A DNA stretch of 64,000 nt from Pseudonocardia kujensis (GTDB lineage: Bacteria > Actinomycetota > Actinomycetes > Mycobacteriales > Pseudonocardiaceae). Below, piece by piece: positions 36,894 through 46,454 of this stretch. The translations under genes and the position numbers were made by a program. How positions within the stretch are numbered: the stretch's first letter is position 1; each line of letters begins with the position of its first letter. The notes below the pieces were generated by a model. It did not search any database and was not told the origin of the DNA. It saw only the letters and a program-made list of their open reading frames with translations. Where the stretch lies: contig NZ_JAJSOK010000017.1 of assembly GCF_021283305.1 (NCBI RefSeq), positions 1 through 64,000 on the forward strand, written 5' to 3'.

Positions 36894-37645
36894 TTACTGG
36901 GCGAGGTAGCCGCCGTCGGCGGCGAGGTTGTGGCCGGTGACGAAGGACGACGCGTCGGAGCAGAGCCAGGCAATCGCCTCGGCGATCTCCTCCGGGCGGC
37001 CGAGTCGGTTCATGGGATGGAGCGCGGCGATCTGCGCGTGGGCGTCGCTGCCGGGCCGGGCGTGGAGGCCGCGGTCGGTCACCATCGGGGTCTCGCAGAA
37101 GCCGGGGGCGACCGAGTTGACGCGCACACCTGTCGTCGCATCTCGAGCGCGGCGGTGCGGGTGAGGCCGACGACACCGTGTTTGGAGGCGTTGTAGGCGG
37201 AGAAGCCCGCGAAGCCGGCGATCGACGAGACGTTGACGACCGAACCGCAGCCGCGCGGCACCATCACCGCAAGCTCCTGCTGCAGATAGGTGAAGACCGC
37301 GCGGAGGTTGAGGGCAAGGACGCGGTCGAAAGTCTCGATCGGGTAGTCGACGATGTCGGCGATTACTCCCTCCGTGCCAGCGTTGTTGACGGCGCAATCC
37401 AGGCGGCCGTGACGCTCGACGGCCGTGCCGACGAGCGCGGCCACGGAGGTCGGGTCCGTGACGTCGCAGTGGACGAACTCGGCGTGTCCGCCCGTGGCTT
37501 CGGCGAGGGCGCAGGTCTTCTCCCCCTCGGCGGCGTCGATGTCGGCGACCAGCACGGTTGCGCCGTGGCCGGCGAGTGTCACGGCGGCCGCCCGGCCGAT
37601 CCCGAGCGCGCCCCCGGTGACCAAGGCGACCTTGTCGTGCAGCAT
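36894..37645 (-). pseudogene. Short-chain dehydrogenase/reductase with a single frameshift
   Basis: The first 165 residues are a normal SDR: VALVTGGALGIGRAAAVTLAGHG, VNNAGTEGV, VVNVSSIAGFAGFSAYNASKHGVVGLTRTAALEM with the Ser, Tyr and Lys. Near 37,145 the frame is lost. The expected continuation TTGVRVNSVAPGFCETPMVTD to ASSFVTGHNLAADGGYLAQ runs in the neighbouring frame to 36894. The combined length would be about 250 aa, typical for the family. A one-base indel near GCGACGACAGG accounts for it. This is either a fresh mutation or a sequencing error; every active-site residue lies before the break. It sits between the ABC importer and SnoaL-like gene. Confidence 0.75.
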
Positions 37646-37661
37646 GGGTACTCCCCAAGGC

Positions 37662-40169
37662 TCAGTGCGCGCTCCGTGCGCGACGGACGGACAGGGCTAC
37701 GGCCAGCAGGATCACGGCGCCGGGGAGCCAGAACTGCCAGTACTGGCCCAGGCCGAGGAAGCTCGTCGCATTGGAGATCACGCCCAGGAGCAGGGCACCG
37801 CAGAGCGCGGCGACGAAGGAGCCGCGGCCACCACGGACACCGGCGCCGGCGATGATCACCGCGCTGATCGACGTCAGGGTGTAGGGGCCACCTTGGCTCG
37901 GGTCGCCGACCCCGATCTGCGCGCCCAACAGGAGCGCTCCTAGCAGGGTGCAGACCGCGCAGGCCAGGTAGGCCGCGAGGACGGTGGACCGCGCCCGTAC
38001 CCCGATCCGGGTCGCGGCGCCTCGGTCCGGCCCGACGGCGCGCAGCGCGACACCGACCCGGGTCCGGCGGAGCACGAGATCCGCCCCGACGGCGAGGACC
38101 ACCGCCACGCCGAAGACCACCGGCGTACCGCCGACGGCGGTCTGCACGGCGGTGGTCAGGCCGCCGTCGATTGAGCCGCCCGCCTGGGGGCGGAGCAGCA
38201 GCGCCGCCCCCTGGGCCGCGATCGACGTCGCGAGGGTGGCCACGATCGGCGGCAGCTCCACGACCGCGACCAGGGCTCCGTTGACCAGCCCGACACCGAG
38301 GGCGACGGCGAGCGCGACGAGCAGGCCCGTGACGAGGTCGGTCCCTTCGGCAAGGACGAAGGACATCACGACGACCAGGAGCCCGGCCAGCGGCCCGACC
38401 GCGAGGTCGATCCCCCCGGTCAGTACGACCGCGAGCTGCCCCACCGCGACGAACGCCAGCGCCGCGACCGCGTACAGCAGCAACTCGATGTTCAGCGGGC
38501 CGAGGAAGGCCGGCACGAGTGCGGCCGTGGCGCCCGCGAGCACGGCCGCGAGCAGCAGCAGGACGGGCGCCGCGACCGCGTCGGCCCGACTGAGCCGCGA
38601 GCGCCGCTCTCGCGGCGGGGCGTCGGTGGCGGGCAGATCCGCGCGCCCGCCAGTGGCGCGGACGGCGGTGCCGGTGATGCGGTCCTCCGTGAGGTCGTCT
38701 CTGGAGAGGACCTCCTGAACCTGACCTCGGGAGAACACCACCACCCGGTCACAGAGCCCGGCAAGCTCGGCAGCGTCGGCCGAGAGCACAACCACCGGCT
38801 TGCCACGCTCCGCGAGCCCGCGCAGCAACCCGTAGATCTCGGCCCGGGCGCCGACGTCGACCCCGCGGGTCGGCTCGTCGCAGAGCACGACGGTCGGCTC
38901 GGCCAGCAGCATGCGGGCGAGGACCACTTTCTGTTGGTTCCCGCCGGACAGGGTGAGGATCCCGGTCTCCGGCGATGCGGCCTTTACCGAGGTGGCTGCC
39001 ATTTCCCGCTCGACAGCGCGGCGTTCGGTCGACGTCCGCACGACGCCCGCGGTCGCGAACCTGCTCAACGATCCGATGGCGACGTTCTCCCGCACGGACA
39101 GCGCCGCCGCGACGCCCTCGCGGAGTCGGTCGGCGGGCACGAACCGGACCCCGGCCGCGGCGGCCGCGGCCGCAGAGACCGGCTCGATTCGCGTGCCGCC
39201 GAGGGCGAGGGTCCCGGTCGTAGCCGGGTTCAGGCCCGCGAGCGCGCGCAGGAACTCGCGCTGGCCGTTGCCTTCCACGCCGGCGAGACCCACAATTTCG
39301 CCGGCGTGCACGGTGAGATCGACGTCGGTGAACCCGGTCCCGCCGAGCCCGGTCACGGTGAGGGTCGCGGCACCGATGTCGTCGGCGCGGGCCGGGAACA
39401 CCGCCTCCAGCGACCGACCGACGATCATCTCGACGATGGCGTCGTCGTCGATGCCCTCGGCCGCGCTCGTCCCCCGGATCCGACCGTCGCGCAGGGTCGT
39501 GATCCGGTCGGCGATCCGGCGGACCTCCGCGATCCGGTGGGAGATGTAGACGACGGCGGTGCCGGCTGCCGCGAGACCGCGGACCAGCGCGAAGAGTCGC
39601 TCGACGTCGTCCGCGGCGAGGGACTCCGTGGGTTCGTCAAGGATCAGCACCGCCGGTTCCGCGTCGAGCGCTTTGGCGATCTCCAAGAGCTGGCGCTGCG
39701 CGGGCCCCAGCTCGGCGGCCCGCTGCCGGGGGTCGACCTGCAGGCCAACCCGTTCCAGGCACGTAGCGACCCATTCCCGCGTGGCCGCGCGACGCGACCG
39801 GTGTACCGGTGCCGCGGCGAGCAGCAGGTTCTCGGCGACCGTCAGGGCGTCGAGAATCGCCGGGTCCTGGTAGACGACGGCCACGCCCATTTCGCGTGCC
39901 GCGGCGGGGGTCGCGTGTGCGAGCGGCCGCCCGCCGATCACGACCGAGCCGGAGTCCGGGATGACGGCGCCGGCCGCGACGCCGATCAGGGTGCTCTTGC
40001 CGGCGCCGTTCTCGCCGACGAGGGCGTGTACCTCGCCCGCGGTGACGGTGAGGTCGACCTGGTGCAGGGCGGTGACCGCTCCGTAGGACTTGCTGATCCC
40101 CCGCAGTTCGAGCGCCGGCGTGCCGTCGGCGACGGCGGGTGCGTCCGCGGTCTCGAGCGCGCCCGTCAC
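37662..40169 (-). CDS. Ribose-type ABC importer: two ATPase domains fused to a permease
   Basis: The 835-aa protein fuses an RbsA-like tandem ATPase with an RbsC-like permease. The first ATPase has Walker A GENGAGKST (about residues 53-61) and Walker B LILDEPTESLA. The second has the usual degenerate Walker region GVEGNGQREF but a perfect signature LSGGNQQKVVLAR and VLCDEPTRGVD. From about residue 535 to the end there are many hydrophobic helices with AVVLTGGIDLAVG and ISAVIIAGAGVRGGRG. In most importers these are separate genes. The GTG start overlaps the stop of the binding-protein gene (GTGA). It powers import of a sugar-like or small cyclic compound. Confidence 0.88.
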   Translation of the reverse strand: MTGALETADAPAVADGTPALELRGISKSYGAVTALHQVDLTVTAGEVHALVGENGAGKSTLIGVAAGAVIPDSGSVVIGGRPLAHATPAAAREMGVAVVYQDPAILDALTVAENLLLAAAPVHRSRRAATREWVATCLERVGLQVDPRQRAAELGPAQRQLLEIAKALDAEPAVLILDEPTESLAADDVERLFALVRGLAAAGTAVVYISHRIAEVRRIADRITTLRDGRIRGTSAAEGIDDDAIVEMIVGRSLEAVFPARADDIGAATLTVTGLGGTGFTDVDLTVHAGEIVGLAGVEGNGQREFLRALAGLNPATTGTLALGGTRIEPVSAAAAAAAGVRFVPADRLREGVAAALSVRENVAIGSLSRFATAGVVRTSTERRAVEREMAATSVKAASPETGILTLSGGNQQKVVLARMLLAEPTVVLCDEPTRGVDVGARAEIYGLLRGLAERGKPVVVLSADAAELAGLCDRVVVFSRGQVQEVLSRDDLTEDRITGTAVRATGGRADLPATDAPPRERRSRLSRADAVAAPVLLLLAAVLAGATAALVPAFLGPLNIELLLYAVAALAFVAVGQLAVVLTGGIDLAVGPLAGLLVVVMSFVLAEGTDLVTGLLVALAVALGVGLVNGALVAVVELPPIVATLATSIAAQGAALLLRPQAGGSIDGGLTTAVQTAVGGTPVVFGVAVVLAVGADLVLRRTRVGVALRAVGPDRGAATRIGVRARSTVLAAYLACAVCTLLGALLLGAQIGVGDPSQGGPYTLTSISAVIIAGAGVRGGRGSFVAALCGALLLGVISNATSFLGLGQYWQFWLPGAVILLAVALSVRRARSAH

Positions 40170-41308
40170 GGGGCCCCACCGCCTCGGGTGAGGGCCTTGA
40201 GTTGGTCGTCGGTCATGCGGTTGGACAGCAGCGCGCTCGGCGGCTGCGCCGGGTCGCAGGTGGGCCTGCGCGCGCCGTCGAGCGAGTTCTCGATGAGCCG
40301 GTCGGGCACCATCGGGTTCGGGCTGAGTGCGTCGTCGGGGCTGATCTCGACCCCGGCAGCCTTCGCGATCGCCAGCTGGGCGGCGATGCGGCCGACGAAG
40401 TTGCCTGCGGACACCGTGGCGACCTGCAGGCCCGGGTTCGCCGCAGAGAGATTCGCGTAGTCGCAGGCCAGGGCGTTGGCCTCGAGACTGGCGATCGGCA
40501 CCAGCGGACGGCCGGCGGCCTGGAACGCACGGATGATGCCCGTTGAGCTCACGCCCTCATCGGAGAAGACCCCGGCGATGTCAGGGTGTTGCGACAGCAG
40601 GCCGGCGGCGGCCTGTTGTGCCTTGGCCGGGTCCCAGCCGCCGTCGATCCAGGTCGTGTCGCCACTGACGAGGGTGGCGTTCGGGAACGCCTTCAGGCCC
40701 TCGACGATGCCGGCGACCTCCTGGGCCGAGGGTGCATTGCCCGCGGGCCCGCCGATGAAGGCGACCTTGCCGCCCTGGGGCAGCTGCCTGCCCATCCACT
40801 CCGCCCACTCGCGCCCCGCCTGACGGTGGTCGATGTCGGCGTAGGCGAGGTAGTCCTGCCCGGGTGCGCCGCCGGGGTCCGCGCCCCAGGGGACGATGGC
40901 GACGCCGCGCTTGTGGGCGGCCCTGATGCCGGGCAACTCGGCGCCGGTCCCGCCGGCGTCCGGGATGATCACGATCGCATTTGCGCCCTGGGCGACCATG
41001 CCCTGCAGACCGGAGATCGCCGCCTGGAGGTCGAACTGGGCGTTGACAGTGAGGACCTTGGTGACGTTGGGGCATTGGTGGACGGTCTTGAGCACCTCGT
41101 CGGCTGAGGTCTTGGACCAGGCGTTGAGGCCGCCGCCGTCCTGCATGCCGAACACGACGGGCTTGGTGCCACACCAGGCCGGCGCCGGGCCGCTTGTAGC
41201 GGCCGCGCTGCCGCCACCACCGCCCGAACAGGCGGCCAGGGCGGTGGTCGCGAGCACGGCGGCGAGGCAGCCAAGGCTGCGACGGGCAGAACGTGGGAAT
41301 GCGCGCAC
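40166..41308 (-). CDS. Substrate-binding lipoprotein of a ribose-type ABC importer
   Basis: The 380-aa precursor has an Arg-rich n-region, a hydrophobic core and a lipobox ending LAAC, so Cys27 would be lipid-anchored outside the membrane. A low-complexity Gly/Ala linker follows. Then comes a type I periplasmic-binding fold of the ribose/BMP kind: VVFGMQDGGGLNAWSKTSADEV, GMVAQGANAIVIIPDAGG, VAFIGGPAGN and GVFSDEGVSSTGIIRAFQAAG. It delivers the ligand to the fused ATPase/permease and the separate permease next to it. The ligand is unknown; family members bind sugars, autoinducer-2, nucleosides and some xenobiotics. Confidence 0.88.
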   Translation of the reverse strand: MRAFPRSARRSLGCLAAVLATTALAACSGGGGGSAAATSGPAPAWCGTKPVVFGMQDGGGLNAWSKTSADEVLKTVHQCPNVTKVLTVNAQFDLQAAISGLQGMVAQGANAIVIIPDAGGTGAELPGIRAAHKRGVAIVPWGADPGGAPGQDYLAYADIDHRQAGREWAEWMGRQLPQGGKVAFIGGPAGNAPSAQEVAGIVEGLKAFPNATLVSGDTTWIDGGWDPAKAQQAAAGLLSQHPDIAGVFSDEGVSSTGIIRAFQAAGRPLVPIASLEANALACDYANLSAANPGLQVATVSAGNFVGRIAAQLAIAKAAGVEISPDDALSPNPMVPDRLIENSLDGARRPTCDPAQPPSALLSNRMTDDQLKALTRGGGAP

Positions 41309-41353
41309 GGTGTCCTCCTTTGGACATGCCGTAACTGCAGGTGAGGAGGCCGC

Positions 41354-42352
41354 CTACCGGCGGCCGGGTCGTCCCCCGACGATCCGGGCGAGACCGGTGC
41401 GTCCACGCAGGCCAATGCCCAGCACGATCACGCCCGCCTGGATCAGGTACTGCACCGCGGTCGGTGCGCCGCTGGAGAGCACGACCTGACCGAGTTGGGT
41501 GAGGAAGAGGGCACCGACCGCGGAGGCAATCACGCTGCCCCGGCCGCCGCCGAGCGCCGTCCCCCCGATCGCGACCGCGGCGATCGTGGAGAGTAGGTAG
41601 TCGTGGCCCTGGTAGACGCCGGGGCGACCAAGGAAGCCTGCGAGCAGGACACCGGCCGCCGCGTAGGCCAGCGCGGCGAGCACGTAGGTCGTCGTTTCGA
41701 CCCGGCGCACCGGCAGGCCCATTGTGTGCGCCGCCGCCCGGCCCGCACCGACGAAGGTGAAGTGGCGGCCGGCGACGGTACGCCCGATCGCCCACGCGGC
41801 CACGGCGACGAGCAGTGCTGCGATCCACACGACCAGCTGCACGCCGAGCACCCGGTGCCCCACCAGACCGATCAGCGCCGCCGGGACCTCGCTCGACATG
41901 TTCCCGCCGGTCAGGAAAAGCACGACCCCGGTGAGGAGCGCATTTACCGCGAGCGTAGCGACGAGCGGCGTGACGTCGAGCCGGGTGACCGCGAGCCCGG
42001 TGAACGCGCCCGTGGCCGCCGCACAGCCGAGGGCGACCAGGACCGCCGGCAGGGCGCCGCCGTCCGTGCCCCCGGAGACCTGCACCACGAGGACGCACGT
42101 CAGGGAGATGACGCCAGCTGCCGAGAGGTCGATGCCCCCCTGCTGGATCACCAGGGTCTGTCCGATCGCGGCTACCGCGAGGACCGCCGCGAAGGGCAGC
42201 ATGGACTGCAGCGCCGCACCCGTCAGGCCGCCAGGCACGGCCACCGCCGATACCGCGAACAACGCGGCGGTTAGGACCCACACCGCCACAAAGGGGCCGC
42301 GTGACCGCGGCAGGGCCCGGAGAGTGGGTCGCGGCGGCGCGGCGGTCGTCAT
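41354..42352 (-). CDS. ABC importer permease (RbsC-like)
   Basis: The 332-aa membrane protein has roughly nine hydrophobic helices and RbsC-type motifs: ALQSMLPFAAVLAVAAIGQTLVIQQGGIDLSAAG, the conserved GGIDLS turn, and LLSTIAAVAIGGTALGGGRGSV near the C-terminus, which is the coupling-helix region. It probably pairs with the permease half of the fused protein to form a heterodimeric channel. I start at the ATG at 42352 (MTTAAPPRP); a longer frame has only polar low-complexity sequence. It is 45 bp before the binding-protein gene. Confidence 0.87.
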   Translation of the reverse strand: MTTAAPPRPTLRALPRSRGPFVAVWVLTAALFAVSAVAVPGGLTGAALQSMLPFAAVLAVAAIGQTLVIQQGGIDLSAAGVISLTCVLVVQVSGGTDGGALPAVLVALGCAAATGAFTGLAVTRLDVTPLVATLAVNALLTGVVLFLTGGNMSSEVPAALIGLVGHRVLGVQLVVWIAALLVAVAAWAIGRTVAGRHFTFVGAGRAAAHTMGLPVRRVETTTYVLAALAYAAAGVLLAGFLGRPGVYQGHDYLLSTIAAVAIGGTALGGGRGSVIASAVGALFLTQLGQVVLSSGAPTAVQYLIQAGVIVLGIGLRGRTGLARIVGGRPGRR

Positions 42353-42371
42353 GCCCGGCCCCGGCTCGTGC

Positions 42372-43355
42372 TCATGCCCATGGCTGCAGCACGACCTTGC
42401 CCGTGGACCGCCGCTCCTCGACGAGCCGGTGGGTCTGCGCGGCCTCACGCAGCGGCAGCACGTGGTCGAGCTGCAGGCGCAACCGACCGTCGACGACCAG
42501 CTCGACGAGCTCGGCGACCGTCGACTTGATCAGTTCGGTGTTCGGGAAGTACTGGTGGACCCCAAACCCGACCATCGACCGGTTGTGGTTGAACAGCTCG
42601 CCGGAGTGCACCAGGCTCGGGATGTTGCTCGCCGAACCCAGCACCACTAAGCGGCCGAAGGGCGCCAGCGTACCGAGGGCGGCCAACAGGGTCTCCCCTC
42701 CGACGGACTCGATGACGAGGTCCGTCCCCCGGCCCTCGGTCAGCCGCATGACCTCCTCGCCCCACCCACTCAGGCTGTAGTCCACACCGAGATCGGCTCC
42801 GAAGGAGCGGGCCAGCTCAACCTTCTCCGGGGTGCTCGCTGCGGCGATCACGCTGCCCGCGCCCCAGACCTTGGCCAGCTGGACGGTGAGGATGCCCAGC
42901 CCACCCGCGGCGGCCTCCACCAGGACGGTGTCGCCCTTGCCCAGCCGCCCCGCCTCGCGCAGCGCAAGTGCGGCGGTGATGCCCTGCAACCACAGCGCCG
43001 TCATCTGCACCGCGTCGATCCCGTCCGGGATCGGGATCGCCTTCTCGGCGGGGACCACGGCGTACTGGGCGTAGGCACCGGAGCCGGAGTGCACGAAGAC
43101 CGGGGTGCCCGTGGCCGGGCCGTCGACTCCCGGGCCGTGGCCCGCCACGACACCGGCCATCTCGTAGCCGATGGTGAAGGGAGTCGGGCTCGGCTCGTGC
43201 ATGGGGTCGCCGCGCCGCCGCATGATGTCGACGTAGTTGACGCCGGCGGCCTCGACCTTCAGAAGGATCTCGCCGCGACCGGGTACGGGGTCCGGGACGT
43301 CCTCGTAGACGAGGACCTCCGGGCCACCTGTCTCGTGGAACCGGGCAGCCTTCAT
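42372..43355 (-). CDS. NADPH:quinone reductase-like medium-chain dehydrogenase (zeta-crystallin type)
   Basis: The 327-aa protein is a zinc-free MDR enzyme: MKAARFHETGGPEVLVYEDVPDPVPGRGEILLKVEAAGVNYVDIMRRRG, then ALREAGRLGKGDTVLVEAAAGGLGILTVQLAKVWGAGSVIAAASTPEK (NADPH-binding AAxGGxG) and a C-terminal LREAAQTHRLVEERRSTGKVVLQP. It lacks the Cys and His zinc ligands of alcohol dehydrogenases. Members reduce quinones, enones or enoyl groups. It lies 19 bp before the permease gene and 41 bp after a second MDR gene. Together these suggest reduction of an unsaturated carbonyl ring compound. Confidence 0.9.
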   Translation of the reverse strand: MKAARFHETGGPEVLVYEDVPDPVPGRGEILLKVEAAGVNYVDIMRRRGDPMHEPSPTPFTIGYEMAGVVAGHGPGVDGPATGTPVFVHSGSGAYAQYAVVPAEKAIPIPDGIDAVQMTALWLQGITAALALREAGRLGKGDTVLVEAAAGGLGILTVQLAKVWGAGSVIAAASTPEKVELARSFGADLGVDYSLSGWGEEVMRLTEGRGTDLVIESVGGETLLAALGTLAPFGRLVVLGSASNIPSLVHSGELFNHNRSMVGFGVHQYFPNTELIKSTVAELVELVVDGRLRLQLDHVLPLREAAQTHRLVEERRSTGKVVLQPWA

Positions 43356-43396
43356 CGCAGAATCACCTTTCTGGCAGGAGGAAGGAGTACGGGCGC

Positions 43397-44407
43397 TCAG
43401 TCGAGCGAGATGACGACCTTGCCGAACAGGTCGCCGCCGTCGAGGTGGCGGAACGCGGCGGGCGCCTCCGCGAACCCGAACACGGAGTCGATCACCGGGG
43501 AGATCCCACCGCGGGCGACGGCAGCGACGACCTCGGCGAGCCCTGCCCGGTCGCCCACACGCACCTGGCGCAGATGGGCGGAGCTGCGGAACAGCTCACC
43601 GAAGTCGATGGTCGTCGCGGAGCCGTCGAGGAAGCCGACGAGAGCGATCTCGGACCCGGCCGCGATGGCGATCATCGACTGCGAGAGCGTCCCCGGGCCC
43701 CCGACCTCGACAACCCGGTCGACCCCGGCACCGGCCGTGATCTCCCGCGCGACCCGGCCCCAGGCCGGGGTGGCCCGGTAGTCGATGACGTGGTCGGCGC
43801 CGAGGTGCTTGAGCCGCTCGGCCTTTGCCGGGGACGAGGTCGTCGCCACGACCTGTGCCCCGCTCGCCTTGGCGAGCTGCACGGCGAACAGCGAGACACC
43901 ACCGCTGCCGAGGGTCAACACGGTCTGGCCGGCCCGCACGGGCTCGGGTCCACCCAGGCAGGTCCACGCGGTCAATGCGGCGCACGGAAGGGTCGCCCCG
44001 TCGACATAGGACACCGAGTCGGGCAGCGGGACCACCGCCTCGGCGCCGACCGCTTTGTACTCGGTGAGCCAGCCGTCGCGGCCGCGCCCGTACTGATCGA
44101 GCGCGAGCGTCGCCGGGGGGCGCCCACCGAACCAGCGGGGATGGAAGGCGCTGATCACGCGGTCCCCGACCGCAAACGGCGCCCCCTCCCCCACCTCGAC
44201 GATCTCACCGGCGGCGTCGCTCGTGGGGACCATTCCGGGATCGTGGTGCGCCGGGTGCCGGCCGGTGGGAATGGCGACGTCCCGGAAGTTGAGCGAGACT
44301 GCCCGGACCCGCACGACCACCTCGCCCGGCCGCGCGGCCGGGACCGGCGCGTCGTGGACGTTCAGGTGGTCGAACCCGCCGAACCGGTCGAAGCGGTAGG
44401 CCTTCAC
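43397..44407 (-). CDS. Zinc-binding-dehydrogenase family MDR oxidoreductase
   Basis: The 336-aa MDR protein has VRVRAVSLNFRDVAIPTGRHP, MVPTSDAAGEIVEVGEGAPFAVGDRVISAFHP and LPCAALTAWTCLGGPEPVRAGQTVLTLGSGGVSLFAVQLAKASGAQVVATTSSPAKAERLKHLGADHVIDY. A closing HLDGGDLFGKVVISLD completes it. The classical catalytic zinc Cys near residue 40 is Asn, so it is probably a zinc-free reductase. The GTG at 44407 shares one base with the TAG stop of the SDR gene (TAGTG), so translation is coupled. Substrate unknown; probably an enone or alcohol of the block 4 pathway. Confidence 0.88.
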   Translation of the reverse strand: MKAYRFDRFGGFDHLNVHDAPVPAARPGEVVVRVRAVSLNFRDVAIPTGRHPAHHDPGMVPTSDAAGEIVEVGEGAPFAVGDRVISAFHPRWFGGRPPATLALDQYGRGRDGWLTEYKAVGAEAVVPLPDSVSYVDGATLPCAALTAWTCLGGPEPVRAGQTVLTLGSGGVSLFAVQLAKASGAQVVATTSSPAKAERLKHLGADHVIDYRATPAWGRVAREITAGAGVDRVVEVGGPGTLSQSMIAIAAGSEIALVGFLDGSATTIDFGELFRSSAHLRQVRVGDRAGLAEVVAAVARGGISPVIDSVFGFAEAPAAFRHLDGGDLFGKVVISLD

Positions 44408-45243
44408 TACGCAGCTCCGTTCTGTGCCGCCGCGCCGGCCAGCGGGCCGACGGACTCGCCGGTGATGTAGCTGGTCCCGGGCCGGACGAAGAAGAGCATC
44501 GCGCGCGCGACCTCCGCCGGGTCCAGCCACGGGACACCCATCGGGTTCAGCGCGAACGCCTGACGGACCTGCTCGTCGCTGGGGTCCTCGACTCCGGGCA
44601 CGAACGCGCGCACGCACTCGTCGTTGCGGATCATCGGAGTGTCGACCATGGTCGGGGTCAGCGCGTTGACGGTGATCCCATCGTGGGCCAGCTCCAGCGC
44701 GGCCGACTTGACCAGGCCGAGGACGCCCCACTTCGACGCCGCGTAGTGGCCGACGTTCTGCATCCCCATGTGTCCGACCGCGGAGGAGGTCGCGACGATC
44801 CGCCCGTAGCCGCGGGCGCGCATGTGCGGGATCACCGCGCGCATCGCGTTGAAGATCCCTGTCAGGTTGATGGCGATGGTCTCGTCCCACGTCTCGGCGG
44901 ACATGTCGCCGATCGTGCCGAACGTCAGGATCCCGGCCTGGGCGACCAGAATGTCCAGCCGGCCGAAATCGGCCACCGTACGGTCGGCGACCTCGATCAG
45001 GCCTGGGAGGTCGCGCACGTCCACGACGTGCGCGACGCATCGGCCGCCGAGCGCCTCCACCTGGCGGACGGTCTCCTCCAGGTCCGCATGGTTCGCCATC
45101 GGGTAGCGCGTGGTCGTGTTGTCCTTGACCGAGTCGACGAGGACGACGTCGGCTCCTTCCTCAGCGAGGGCGACCGCGTGTGCCCTGCCTTGGCCGCGCG
45201 CGCCCCCGGTGATCAGGGCAACCTGGCCTTCGAGTGTGCCCAT
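44407..45243 (-). CDS. Mycofactocin-coupled-type SDR oxidoreductase
   Basis: The 278-aa SDR has the altered glycine motif ITGGARGQGRAHAVALAEEGADVVLVD, typical of the SDR family linked to mycofactocin. It has an insert after strand 2 (DNTTTRYPMANHADLEETVRQVEALGG). The active site is ATSSAVGHMGMQNVGHYAASKWGVLGL with Ser, Tyr and Lys. Such enzymes hold NAD(H) tightly and pass electrons to the peptide-derived cofactor mycofactocin instead of exchanging NADH. No mycofactocin biosynthesis gene lies in the window, so the host chromosome would have to supply it. It is 39 bp downstream of the thiolase gene. Confidence 0.88.
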   Translation of the reverse strand: MGTLEGQVALITGGARGQGRAHAVALAEEGADVVLVDSVKDNTTTRYPMANHADLEETVRQVEALGGRCVAHVVDVRDLPGLIEVADRTVADFGRLDILVAQAGILTFGTIGDMSAETWDETIAINLTGIFNAMRAVIPHMRARGYGRIVATSSAVGHMGMQNVGHYAASKWGVLGLVKSAALELAHDGITVNALTPTMVDTPMIRNDECVRAFVPGVEDPSDEQVRQAFALNPMGVPWLDPAEVARAMLFFVRPGTSYITGESVGPLAGAAAQNGAA

Positions 45244-45282
45244 GACGTTTGCCTCCTTGCGAACGTTGGACTTCTTGAGGGG

Positions 45283-46454
45283 TCAGTCGACGAGCTCGAG
45301 GACGGTGGCGTTCGACAGTCCGCCGCCCTCGCACATCGCCTGCAGTCCGTACCGGACACCGCGACGGCGCATCTCGTGCACCAGGGTGGTCATGAGGCGC
45401 GCGCCGCTCGCCCCAACGGGGTGCCCCAGCGCGATCGCGCCGCCGTTGACGTTGACCCGGGCCGGATCCGCACCGGTCTCGGCCTGCCAGGCCAGCGGCA
45501 CCGAGGCGAATGCCTCGCTGATCTCGAACAGCCCGATCTCGTCGATGCCCAGGCCCGCGCGCTGGAGGACCTTGTGAGTGGCCGGGATCAGCGCGGTCAG
45601 CCGGAAGACCGGGTCGTCCCCAGCGACGGCGGTGCTGTGCACGCGCACGATCGGCCGCAGCCCGTGCCGCTCGGCGTACTCCGCCGAGGTCAGCAGGATC
45701 GCCGCGCTCGCGTCGCTGATCTGGCTGCTGCTGCCGGCCGTGAGGCGCCAGTCCAGGTGCGGGTAGAGCCGCTGGGCGGCCTCGTTGCGGAAGACCGTCT
45801 TCAGCTCGCCCATCGACTCGAGTGTGCCGCCCGGTCGGATCCCCTCGTCCCGGTCCAGCTCCGGCAGGGTCACGAGCTCTTCAGCGAACACGCCGGCCTC
45901 GGTCGCCCGCTGCGCGTTCTCGTGGCTGCGCAGGGCGAACTCGTCGAGTCGGGTGCGTGAGAGGTCCCACTTCGCGGCAATCAGCTCGGCCCCGACGCCC
46001 TGGTGCGGGATCCCGTCCGGGTACCGCGCGTCGTGCAGCGACCCGTAGACGTCCGTGCCCTCGGGGAAGTCCGAGCCCATGGGCACCCGCGACATCGACT
46101 CGACCCCGCAGGCCACGACCACGTCGTAGGCGCCGGCCACGATGCCCTGGGCCGCGAAGTGCACCGCCTGCTGGCTGCTGCCGCACTGCCGGTCCACCGT
46201 CGTCGCGGGCACCGACTCGGGGAAGCCCGCCCCGAGCACCGCAGTGCGGCCGATGTTGACGGCCTGCTCGCCGATCTGCGTGACGCAGCCCGCGATCACG
46301 TCGTCGATCACCACCGGGTCGATTCCCGCGCGCTCGACCAGTGCGGTGAGGCTGCGGGCGAGCAGGTCCGCGGGATGGACACCGGCCAGGGCACCCGAGG
46401 CCCGGCCCTTCCCGATCGGGGTACGAACGGCCTCGACGACGACGGCGTCCCTCA
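45283..46454 (-). CDS. Acetyl-CoA acyltransferase (thiolase)
   Basis: The 390-aa thiolase has all canonical motifs: VVVEAVRTPIGKGRASG at the start, VDRQCGSSQQAVHFAAQGI with the nucleophile Cys near residue 90, ISDASAAILL, EISEAFASVPLAWQ, VNVNGGAIALGHPVGASGARL with the His, and LQAMCEGGGLSNATVLE with the second Cys. It cleaves 3-ketoacyl-CoA or makes acetoacetyl-CoA. I start at the ATG at 46454 (MRDAVVVEAVR); the extension upstream has no motif. It is the first gene of the long block 4 minus-strand run. Confidence 0.92.

Noticed and set aside
38934..40460. 508-codon plus-strand frame opposite the ABC transporter
   Set aside because: It crosses two real minus-strand genes that have full motifs and overlapping starts; antisense artefact.
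43445..44470. 341-codon plus-strand frame opposite the MDR gene
   Set aside because: Shadow of the dehydrogenase; low-complexity composition and no ribosome binding site.
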